This document shows, in pieces, positions 1 through 5,740 of a stretch of DNA of 7,389 bases (position 1 is its first letter; every line of letters starts with the position of its first letter). Location: NCBI GenBank assembly GCA_937121005.1, contig CAKZKB010000143.1, forward strand, positions 1 to 7,389, written 5' to 3'. This DNA comes from an uncultured cyanobacterium (GTDB lineage Bacteria > Cyanobacteriota > Cyanobacteriia > Cyanobacteriales > Geitlerinemataceae). The notes beneath the pieces are model-generated. The model saw only the letters and a list, made by a program, of their open reading frames with translations, was not told where the DNA came from and searched no databases. The translations under genes were made by a program, and so were the position numbers.

Positions 1-1382
1 TTTTCCATATGCTCTGGCCCGTACTGACAACGGGAATGGCAATTTACTTGGTGATTGTGGAAGGATTGTGGTTGAAAACCCGCGATCGCGACTACTACTA
101 TCACGCTCGCTTTTGGTCGAAACTTTACGTCCTCAATTTCGGCATCGGTGTTGCGTCTGGCGTACCGATGGAGTTCCAATTCGGCACGAATTGGGCTCCG
201 TTTTCCGAAGCGGTGGGCAACTTTTTTGGCAGCGTCATCGGCTTTGAAGCGTCGATGGCGTTTATGCTCGAAGCTGCTTTTCTCGGCATTATGGTTTTTG
301 GTTGGGAGCGCGTCAATCCCATTATCCACTATCTCTCGACAATTTTGGTGGCGTTTGGCGCAAATTTGTCCACGTTTTGGATTTTGTCTGCCAACTCCTG
401 GATGCAAACCCCCGCAGGAGTGGAACTGGTAGATGGCGAATTTGTGGTTAAAGACTACTTTGCTGCCATTTTTAGCCCGTTTATGTGGAACAGCGTCTCG
501 CATATGTTCTTTGCCACGCTAGAAACCTCTTTGTTCGTGATTGGGGCAATTAGTGCTTGGTATATTCTCAACAATCGCAACGTACAACTGTTTTCCAAGT
601 CGCTCAAAATTGTCTTGGCGGCGGCTTTGGTGGTTGCGCCTTTGCAAATTTATGTCGGTCATTTAAGCGGCGAACAAGTCTATCGCTACCAACCGACCAA
701 ACTAGCAGCAATGGAAGCGCAATGGGAAACGGTTCCCGCCGGAGAAACGGCCGACTGGAGTCTGCTGGCGCTTCCCAACGACAAAGCGGAAAAGAACGAT
801 TGGGAAATTCAAATTCCTAACGGACTCGGGTACATTTTGGAACTGAAACCGAAACTCTCGGAGCCGGTTTTGGGACTCAAAGAATGGCCGCGGCGCGATC
901 GTCCCCACGCTTTGGGACTGATTTATTACTCGTTCCGAATCATGGTGGCGATCGGCTTTTTCTTTGTCGGTTTGGTACTGTGGACGTTGCTGCAATGGGG
1001 ACGAGGAAAACTCTCGGGCGAAACGATTAGCCAACAGCGCTGGTTAATGCGATCGTGGATTTTCGCTGCCCCCCTCGGATATATTGCCGTAGAAGCCGGA
1101 TGGATCGTCCGTTGCGTGGGACGACAACCCTGGACAGTGTACGGTCAAATTCGGACGATCGACGCAGCGACAAATTTACCGCCTGGAACCGTTTTAACTT
1201 CGTTACTAGCATTTGTCGTTGTCTACAGTCTTCTCTTCGTGGCGGCGTTATATTTTGGCAGCCGAATTATTCGCCGCGGCCCGAATACCAATTTACCTTT
1301 ACCGGGAGAAAAACGAGAAGGAATCGATACCTCTCCTGGGGAATTTCGCCCGGACAAACGCCCAGCTGAGGCCCAACAATAA
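1..1382 (+). CDS. cydA: Cytochrome bd quinol oxidase subunit I (short Q-loop, CIO-like), 5' partial
   Basis: This is the haem-bearing subunit of cytochrome bd, a membrane quinol oxidase that reduces O2 to water without pumping protons. The window opens inside the gene: codons run in frame from base 3 (F-H-M-L-W-P), and comparison with E. coli CydA suggests that about 18 N-terminal residues are missing. The histidine at bases 6-8 matches the family haem ligand His19. Counting from the Met at base 9, the following family residues are visible: E80 and E88 (the E99/E107 pair of E. coli), H165 (haem b558 ligand in the S-H-M segment), the quinol-loop K231 and E236 in T-K-L-A-A-M-E-A, M312 (b558 ligand in F-R-I-M-V) and the GRQPW motif at 371-375. 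The loop between E236 and M312 is much shorter than in E. coli, and V-G-R-Q-P-W-T-V-Y-G resembles the cyanide-insensitive (CioA) branch. The gene ends with TAA and is followed after 26 nt by cydB. The family is certain; cyanide resistance is inferred only. Confidence 0.97.
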   Translation, partial: FHMLWPVLTTGMAIYLVIVEGLWLKTRDRDYYYHARFWSKLYVLNFGIGVASGVPMEFQFGTNWAPFSEAVGNFFGSVIGFEASMAFMLEAAFLGIMVFGWERVNPIIHYLSTILVAFGANLSTFWILSANSWMQTPAGVELVDGEFVVKDYFAAIFSPFMWNSVSHMFFATLETSLFVIGAISAWYILNNRNVQLFSKSLKIVLAAALVVAPLQIYVGHLSGEQVYRYQPTKLAAMEAQWETVPAGETADWSLLALPNDKAEKNDWEIQIPNGLGYILELKPKLSEPVLGLKEWPRRDRPHALGLIYYSFRIMVAIGFFFVGLVLWTLLQWGRGKLSGETISQQRWLMRSWIFAAPLGYIAVEAGWIVRCVGRQPWTVYGQIRTIDAATNLPPGTVLTSLLAFVVVYSLLFVAALYFGSRIIRRGPNTNLPLPGEKREGIDTSPGEFRPDKRPAEAQQ

Positions 1383-1408
1383 CCCGAGGACGATCGCGAG
1401 ACAACATC

Positions 1409-2431
1409 ATGGAAACTCTGAATTACTTCCTCCCCCAAGTCTGGTTTTTTATCCTAGCGCTGTTCTTGTTTTTCTACGTCATGCTCGATGGGTTTGACTT
1501 AGGCGTGGGGATTCTATCAATCACCTCTTCAACAGAGGAACGGCGCGGGCTGTTGATGACCAGTTTGAGCAACATTTGGGATGCCAATGAAACTTGGCTG
1601 GTATTGATGGGCGGCGGGCTTTTCGGGGCGTTTCCCCTCGCTTACAGTACGATTCTCCATGCCCTCTACATTCCCATCTTTATTATGGTGTTCGGATTTA
1701 TTTTCCGAGCCGTTGCTTTTGAATTTCGCGAACACGCCGAACGCAAATGGTTTTGGAACTATGCTTTTGGTATCGGCAGTTTTACGGCAGCGTTGGGACA
1801 GGGGTTTGCTTTGGGGGGCGTACTGGCAGGGATTAAAGTCGATGAAGCGGGACACTTTATCGGCGGAACTTGGGATTGGTTGAATCTCCCCTCGATCGTC
1901 GTCGCGTTGACGTTGATTCAAGGTTACGTTCTCATCGGTTCTACTTACTTGATTTTGAAAACCGAAGGAGAGTTACAGCAAACCCACTATCGCACGGCAA
2001 AGTTAGCCGCTATTACTACATTGATTGGGGCGATCGCGATTACTGCTGTCGCGCCGATCGTCTACGAATCGGCCCGATCGCGTCTGTTTTCCGAACCTTT
2101 TATCTACATTTTTGCTGCCATTCCCCTTATCGGGATTTTGCTAATTTGGTTGCTGTGGCGCAGCCTCAATGTCAATGCCGAACGCACCCCCTTTATCTGG
2201 ACGATTTTACTGTTTTTGCTGTCCTTTGCGGGCTTAGCGACGATTGTTTTCCCTTACATTATCCCGCGATCGATCTCGATTTACGAAGCGGCGGCCGATC
2301 CCAGTGCGCTAGTGTTTATGATTATCTTTATCGGGGCGCTAATCCCGGTGATGATTTTCTACAACATCTACCAGTACGTGGTATTTCGCGGTAAAGTTTC
2401 GGGGGAGTCGTATCTCGATTCGGAACTCTAG
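1409..2431 (+). CDS. cydB: Cytochrome bd quinol oxidase subunit II
   Basis: This is the structural partner of CydA in the bd-type oxidase, a polytopic membrane protein of 340 residues. That is close to CioB-type subunits and shorter than E. coli CydB (379). Visible family motifs are Y-V-M-L-D-G-F-D-L-G-V-G at 23-34 (with D27 and D30), W-D-A-N-E-T-W at 57-63 followed by L-V-L-M-G-G-G-L-F, and G-S-T-Y-L-I-L-K-T-E-G-E near 177-188. Hydrophobic spans recur through the whole length, including the last stretch around 295-325. The ATG at 1409 is chosen because the conserved N-terminal helix starts directly after it. The Shine-Dalgarno is weak (GCGAG at 1396-1400). The 26-nt gap to cydA points to a single transcript. 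No small CydX-like gene is apparent in the 72 nt after the stop. Confidence 0.97.
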   Translation: METLNYFLPQVWFFILALFLFFYVMLDGFDLGVGILSITSSTEERRGLLMTSLSNIWDANETWLVLMGGGLFGAFPLAYSTILHALYIPIFIMVFGFIFRAVAFEFREHAERKWFWNYAFGIGSFTAALGQGFALGGVLAGIKVDEAGHFIGGTWDWLNLPSIVVALTLIQGYVLIGSTYLILKTEGELQQTHYRTAKLAAITTLIGAIAITAVAPIVYESARSRLFSEPFIYIFAAIPLIGILLIWLLWRSLNVNAERTPFIWTILLFLLSFAGLATIVFPYIIPRSISIYEAAADPSALVFMIIFIGALIPVMIFYNIYQYVVFRGKVSGESYLDSEL

Positions 2432-2503
2432 AATTTGGATGGAGGCGATCGCTTTTTTTGGGGCCAGTTTAAGAAAAAATTTAGGTCGATGGGGCGATCG
2501 TGA

Positions 2504-3412
2504 ATGTTAAGATCGGAAGCGCTCAACTCTTCACCGAGCCAAGCCTTTACCATGACTAACATTGAACCCAATCTGAAGCCCACTGTTGCCCCCCTTAATA
2601 AAGTAGAAGGGCTGGATGCAGACTATACCCGCCCCCTCACCTTTGCAGTGACCGAGTTTGCGCTGGTGACGGGCTGCGTTTTGGCGGTGACGCTCGCCAT
2701 TCGCTACGCCTACCGCACTGATATCCTGATCTATGCGGCTGCCAGCATCGTGGTGATCTTCTATCTGATTTTACTCAATAAACGGAACGAAAACGATCGC
2801 GAACGGGCGAAAAAACAGAAGGACAACAAAATCAAAGCCGAGTTGTACAGTTCCATGTTTGGGAATATTACGGGAGAAGAATCGATGGATTCGAGTGACG
2901 CATCGATTAACATGATGCGCGAGCGTGCTATTCGCTACTGTCAAGAACTGATCGACGATTACAAAAAGGTGCGCGTCACCTCTCGCAATACTTACTACAT
3001 TTTCCAGATTTCGACGATTATCTTTTCTGGTGTTACGCCGATTTTAGTTTTGCTCGACAAAATTGAAGCGGCGGCGGGTTGGGTGCGTTGGTTGCCCGTT
3101 ATTTTTCCCGCGATCGCGTCAATTGTCACTAGCGTTTCGACTTCGTTTCCGTTTCAAGAAAACTGGGTCAGTGCTAATGTGGTGGTCGAACTCTTGGAAG
3201 CCGAACAAGAAAAGTTTATCCTTGGCGTATCTCCAGCCTATCGCTTTTACGATTTGGTCGATCCGAGCAAGCGGCGGCGTAAAGTCCAAGAGTCAGTCGA
3301 AAGTTTTATCAAACAGGTCAACCAAATTCACCTGAAACAAATTCAACAATCGAACGAAGATGCAGTCGATACGAAAAAAGAGGAGGAAAAAGCCGAAACG
3401 ACGACTCAGTAG
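2504..3412 (+). CDS. DUF4231 / SLATT-like membrane protein
   Basis: I recognise a DUF4231 domain (SLATT-like fold) in residues about 140-280: a helix with Y-C-Q-E-L-I-D-D-Y, then R-N-T-Y-Y-I-F-Q-I-S leading into a transmembrane helix (about 166-184), a second one (about 194-212), then S-F-P-F-Q-E-N-W and a long helix with E-L-L-E-A-E-Q-E-K-F and Y-R-F-Y-D. Two further hydrophobic spans lie N-terminal to the domain (about 46-67 and 73-91), followed by a very charged segment (93-112). The tail (282-302) is rich in Lys and Glu. The ATG at 2504 directly follows an in-frame TGA and has GGGG nine bases upstream. The in-frame ATG at 2552 (M-T-N-I-E-P) is an equally possible start, and the 16 residues before it look non-conserved. 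The gene begins 72 nt after cydB on the same strand, so co-transcription is possible. Function is unknown. SLATT-family proteins are proposed membrane effectors in conflict systems, but no nucleotide-sensing partner gene is present here. Confidence 0.85.
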   Translation: MLRSEALNSSPSQAFTMTNIEPNLKPTVAPLNKVEGLDADYTRPLTFAVTEFALVTGCVLAVTLAIRYAYRTDILIYAAASIVVIFYLILLNKRNENDRERAKKQKDNKIKAELYSSMFGNITGEESMDSSDASINMMRERAIRYCQELIDDYKKVRVTSRNTYYIFQISTIIFSGVTPILVLLDKIEAAAGWVRWLPVIFPAIASIVTSVSTSFPFQENWVSANVVVELLEAEQEKFILGVSPAYRFYDLVDPSKRRRKVQESVESFIKQVNQIHLKQIQQSNEDAVDTKKEEEKAETTTQ

Positions 3413-3432
3413 GGGCGATTCGCGAATCGCCC
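3413..3432. repeat. Perfect 20-bp palindrome, dispersed-repeat type
   Basis: GGGCGATTCG is followed immediately by its own reverse complement CGAATCGCCC. It can fold as an 8-bp stem with a CGCG loop. It begins at the base after the TAG stop of the DUF4231 gene. From memory, near-identical GGGCGATTCGCGAATCGCCC units recur in many cyanobacterial genomes, which suggests a dispersed repeat rather than a gene-specific site. It lies between convergent genes and could help end transcription, but there is no T-run on either side. Confidence 0.8.
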
Positions 3433-3460
3433 TCAAGGATAACATCCTCTGGTTCCCTGA

Positions 3461-3492
3461 CTCTGCCTCCATTTTACATGAGGCAGAGCCTC
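3461..3492. repeat. Inverted repeat (CTCTGCCTC / GAGGCAGAG), dispersed-repeat type
   Basis: CTCTGCCTC at 3461-3469 pairs perfectly with GAGGCAGAG at 3480-3488 across a 10-nt AT-rich spacer. The right arm continues as GAGGC-AGA-GCCTC (3480-3492), a second nested palindrome. Upstream lie GGTTCCC (3451-3457) and a small AGGAT-AAC-ATCCT hairpin (3436-3448). GGTTCCC and GAGGCAGAGCCTC blocks are, from memory, typical of short dispersed cyanobacterial repeats. The right arm overlaps the 3' end of the Uma2 pseudogene and encodes its last residues. The hairpin could also act as a convergent transcription barrier. Confidence 0.7.
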
Positions 3493-4256
3493 TCATTTGC
3501 GTGCGACGAGGGGGCAGATCTGATGCGATCGCGCAAGGCTTTAACGATCGCGTTTTGGTTGCGCGATCGCGTTCCCCATTCGACAAATTCGGCGATGATT
3601 TGCGAGGAAACAGTATCGAAGGCGAGGCTATATTCGGACTCGACATACTCGCCATTTTGAAGCTGTAGAATGGTAAATCCTTGTCGATCGTAGCGCCATA
3701 TTTCTGGCACTTGCATACTTTTGTAAATATTCGGGCGAACTGAGGACGATCGCGTTATATCGACTTCGATAACCAAATCCGGCGGGATATCTTCCGGGGG
3801 ATCGCGACTTTCCATATCGACGCGATCGGCATTGGCGATATAGAAACACGAGTCGGGTTCTACGCCTTGGTTGAAGTTTTCCCGATTAAATCTTGTCGAT
3901 CCGAATGGCAAAACCATCAAGTCAAATTCTTCGGTTAAAGTAACGACGATGCGTTCGAGAAGGCGATTCATTAACTCGTGTAATTTTGATGGCATCCGAA
4001 TTTCTAAGTTGCCGCGATCGTAGGCTAAGCGCACGCCTCGACTATCTCCCAAGTCCGCTATAGCAATTCCCGATAAGGTGCGGTAAGCTGGGGCACGGCA
4101 AAACCCTTGCTATGACTGGGATTCGTGCCAAGCGATCGTACCTCATCTTTTCTAGGATTGCTATAACAAGGCTTGGTAGGTTTGAGGGCAAATGCCACTT
4201 AAAACGATTGAGGTTTCCGACGCGATCGCCTCTGTTAAATCGGTTGCAACAACCAT
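3474..4256 (-). pseudogene. Uma2 family (DUF820) putative endonuclease, interrupted by a MITE
   Basis: Uma2 proteins are PD-(D/E)XK-fold putative nucleases that are often multicopy in cyanobacteria. The gene starts at the ATG at 4256, with AAGGAGA six bases upstream, and its first base is the last base of the hisH stop (TGATG). It reads 31 codons, M-V-V-A-T-D-L through Y-Q-A-L-L, to base 4164. A 103-bp element then intervenes, and the frame resumes at 4058 as A-D-L-G-D-S-R-G-V-R-L-A-Y-D-R-G. The insertion adds 35 codons with four in-frame stops. Joined, the product would be 225 residues, normal for the family. The core is intact: G-V-E-P-D-S-C-F (D100), D-L-V-I-E-V-D-I-T (E129, D131), then K144 and P-E-I-W-R-Y-D. 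A distal ORF could only start at TTG 4052, which has no ribosome site and lacks the N-terminus. The last residues (about H-A-N-E-R-L-C-L-M) come from a palindromic repeat, so the original C-terminus may also be altered. Confidence 0.9.
4061..4163. mobile_element. 103-bp MITE-like element with TA target duplication
   Basis: The ends are TAGCAATTCC on the left and GGATTGCTA on the right, an inverted pair matching in the outer seven bases and then imperfectly. Flanking TA dinucleotides at 4059-4060 and 4164-4165 form the target duplication. The arms stay complementary over about 37-40 nt (the left arm has GATAAGGTGCGGT, the right arm has the complement of GATGAGGTACGAT) and end at GGCACG (4092-4097) and CGTGCC (4124-4129). 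The whole element can therefore fold as one imperfect hairpin with a loop of about 26 nt. It has no coding capacity. The TA duplication and hairpin structure suit a non-autonomous element moved by an IS630/Tc1-type transposase; that assignment is inferred. The boundaries are firm because removing the element plus one TA restores the Uma2 reading frame exactly. Confidence 0.88.
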
Positions 4257-4894
4257 CACCGATCTCCTTTTCGACACAGTTCTACAAAACTCGACAGCAT
4301 TTTTAAGCCGCAAGTCGAGGATTTTTCTGGGTGAAACTGCACCGCCATGATATTGTCTCGCGCGATCGCCGCCGTCACGGTTTGGGTTCCGTGCGTTGTC
4401 GTCGCCGCCGCCACGTTTTTATCGGTCGGATCCACGTAGTAAGAGTGCACGAAATACACCCAAGGATCGGCTGGAAGTTGTTGCCAAAGAGAAACATTCG
4501 GCTGCGTAAAATTTAACTGATTCCAGCCCATGTGCGGGATGGTAATATTAGCTTCATGCTGGAAGCGACGCACCGTACCGGGGATGATGCCAAGGCCCGG
4601 TTCGCTACCTTCTTCGCTGCTGTCGAATAGAATTTGCAGTCCCAAACATATTCCGAGAAACGGTTTTCCCGACGCGATCGCGTCTTTAATGGGATCGACA
4701 AGATGGCGCGATCGCAGGTGTTGTACCGCCGGATCGAAGGCTCCCACCCCTGGCAACACCACCCCGTCGGCGGCGGCGATAACAGCCGGATCGTCGGTGA
4801 CTTGCGGCGTGGCCCCAGCATTTTCGAGTCCCTTGCTAGCCGAGTGCAAGTTTCCCATATCGTAATCGATGATGGCGATCGAGACGGTACTCAT
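4256..4894 (-). CDS. hisH: Imidazole glycerol phosphate synthase, glutamine amidotransferase subunit
   Basis: HisH hydrolyses glutamine and channels ammonia to HisF, which forms imidazole glycerol phosphate and AICAR in histidine biosynthesis (cytosolic). The 212-residue length is normal. The class I amidotransferase features are all visible: N-terminal I-A-I-I-D-Y-D-M-G-N-L, oxyanion-loop P-G-V-G at 48-51, nucleophile C83 in G-I-C-L-G-L-Q, H-M-G-W-N at 121-125, Y-F-V-H-S-Y-Y near 147-153, and the H188/E190 pair in Q-F-H-P-E-K-S. The ATG at 4894 is preferred over the in-frame TTG at 4906 or GTG at 4903, since homologues begin just before the I-D-Y-x-x-G-N motif. No clear Shine-Dalgarno precedes it. 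No hisF is present in the window. The stop overlaps the start of the disrupted Uma2 gene by one base. Confidence 0.96.
   Translation of the reverse strand: MSTVSIAIIDYDMGNLHSASKGLENAGATPQVTDDPAVIAAADGVVLPGVGAFDPAVQHLRSRHLVDPIKDAIASGKPFLGICLGLQILFDSSEEGSEPGLGIIPGTVRRFQHEANITIPHMGWNQLNFTQPNVSLWQQLPADPWVYFVHSYYVDPTDKNVAAATTTHGTQTVTAAIARDNIMAVQFHPEKSSTCGLKMLSSFVELCRKGDR
4263..4269 (-). promoter_or_regulatory. Shine-Dalgarno of the Uma2 gene inside the end of hisH
   Basis: On the - strand AAGGAGA sits six bases before the ATG at 4256, within the last codons of hisH. It fixes the true start of the Uma2 gene upstream of the MITE and suggests translational coupling with hisH through the TGATG overlap. 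Confidence 0.8.
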
Positions 4895-5104
4895 TTTCAA
4901 CACCAAATCGTGCGATTCAACACTAAATGCGATCGATTTTTAACAGATACACATTTTTTCTGTTTGCGTTTATAGTATCATACATCCGTGCCGTTTCGGT
5001 ATCCTGTGGATAATACCGATAAGGGTACGGTCGCGTCGAACATTGTAGCGATCTTCCGCATCGAGTTTCGGCCTTGGGTACATAAGAACATTGGAGCGCT
5101 CTCG
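4895..5104. promoter_or_regulatory. Divergent intergenic region between hisH and the peptidase C15 gene
   Basis: This spacer must carry the 5' regions of both diverging genes. Its left half (about 4908-4985) is AT-rich. Two inverted repeats stand out: AACAGA/TCTGTT (4942-4947 and 4959-4964) and the stronger TCGGTAT/ATACCGA pair listed separately. TATAGT at 4971-4976 (+) and TACTAT on the opposite strand over nearly the same bases could be -10 elements, but I find no convincing -35 partners. No GTA-N8-TAC NtcA-type site was seen. Confidence 0.4.
4996..5019. repeat. 7-bp perfect inverted repeat, 10-nt spacer
   Basis: TCGGTAT at 4996-5002 is mirrored by ATACCGA at 5013-5019. Inside it, TATCC-TGT-GGATA (5000-5012) forms a competing smaller hairpin, so the region has two mutually exclusive folds. 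It lies about 85 nt upstream of the peptidase C15 start and about 100 nt upstream of hisH. It could be an operator or a leader hairpin; nothing further can be said from the sequence. Confidence 0.45.
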
Positions 5105-5740
5105 ATGGTAAAGTCACTTTTGCTCACGTCGTTCGCCACCTGGCTATCGCACCACCGAACCAACTCTTCCGACGATTTATTAGGTCATCTAGCGCAACGA
5201 AACTGCTTGCCGCAACCGTACTTTGTATTGCGGCAACTTCCCGTCGATTTTTTCTTGGCTCCCCAGTTGGTACTGACCGAAATTGAAGCCAAGAAACCGG
5301 ACGTTATTTTGTGTTGCGGTATGGCAGAAAAACGAGACAAACTGGCCTTGGAGTCTCGCGGGACAAACGGCGATTTGTTTTTAGAAACAACAGCGAACTT
5401 AGAGGCGATCGCGGCCGATCTTCCCCATACAGAAATTAGCCACGATGCCGGGACGTTTGTTTGTAACAGTTTGTACTATCGGCTGTTAGAAGAATTGCGC
5501 GATCGCAACTCTAAGGCCCAATGTCTGTTCGTTCACGTTCCCCTCATCGACGAAACCAATCTCGAAGCCATTCTTGCTGATTTTAATACCATTATCCGCC
5601 GCTTCTTGGCCGCGCAGACAACAGAATTTGTTATCCCCAGCTACGATCGCTTTTTGAAGCCAGAACCCCGTCCCAAACAGAGGCTAGCTTCCCTAGACAT
5701 CAAGACAAATACTCGCCAACTTCTACGCGAGTCCCGTTGA
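5105..5740 (+). CDS. Peptidase C15, pyroglutamyl-peptidase I-like
   Basis: Pyroglutamyl peptidase I is a cytosolic cysteine peptidase that removes N-terminal pyroglutamate from peptides. This 211-residue product keeps the family's catalytic set: E83 in the G-M-A-E-K-R...L-A-L-E-S block, C120 in A-G-T-F-V-C-N-S-L-Y-Y, and H144 in L-F-V-H-V-P-L. The N-terminus (L-L-L-T-S-F-A-T-W-L, then N-S-S-D-D-L-L) replaces the usual V-T-G-F-x-P-F-G-G, and the G-G-R segment after G-x-A is changed to E-K-R. Both are typical of the cyanobacterial branch, and substrate specificity may differ. The ATG at 5105 is chosen because GGAG lies eight bases upstream and homology starts there; a GTG at 4988 would add 39 unrelated residues. 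The 3' end overlaps the fmt 3' end by 41 bp on the opposite strand. Confidence 0.87.
   Translation: MVKSLLLTSFATWLSHHRTNSSDDLLGHLAQRNCLPQPYFVLRQLPVDFFLAPQLVLTEIEAKKPDVILCCGMAEKRDKLALESRGTNGDLFLETTANLEAIAADLPHTEISHDAGTFVCNSLYYRLLEELRDRNSKAQCLFVHVPLIDETNLEAILADFNTIIRRFLAAQTTEFVIPSYDRFLKPEPRPKQRLASLDIKTNTRQLLRESR

Noticed and set aside
2445..2459. GCGATCGC followed by seven T as a terminator after cydB.
   Set aside because: An 8-bp palindrome without a loop cannot form a stable hairpin; it is a HIP1 copy next to a T-run.
2504..3412. The DUF4231/SLATT gene as part of a CBASS-like anti-phage system.
   Set aside because: No nucleotidyltransferase, SLOG, TIR or other sensor gene lies nearby; the neighbours are housekeeping genes.
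3413..3492. Tandem palindromes as a CRISPR remnant or a small RNA gene.
   Set aside because: The two units are unrelated to each other, have no regular spacing and no cas gene is near; they look like two different dispersed repeats.
3474..4052. A stand-alone 192-residue Uma2 gene with a TTG start.
   Set aside because: No ribosome site precedes the TTG, the family N-terminus is missing, and the true start with a strong Shine-Dalgarno is at 4256 beyond the MITE.
4112..4306. A 64-codon + strand ORF across the MITE and the Uma2 5' end.
   Set aside because: It is antisense to recognised coding sequence, spans the MITE and shows no recognisable protein.
4988..5104. An N-terminal extension of the peptidase C15 gene from GTG 4988.
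   Set aside because: The 39 extra residues show no family similarity and the ATG at 5105 has a GGAG eight bases upstream.
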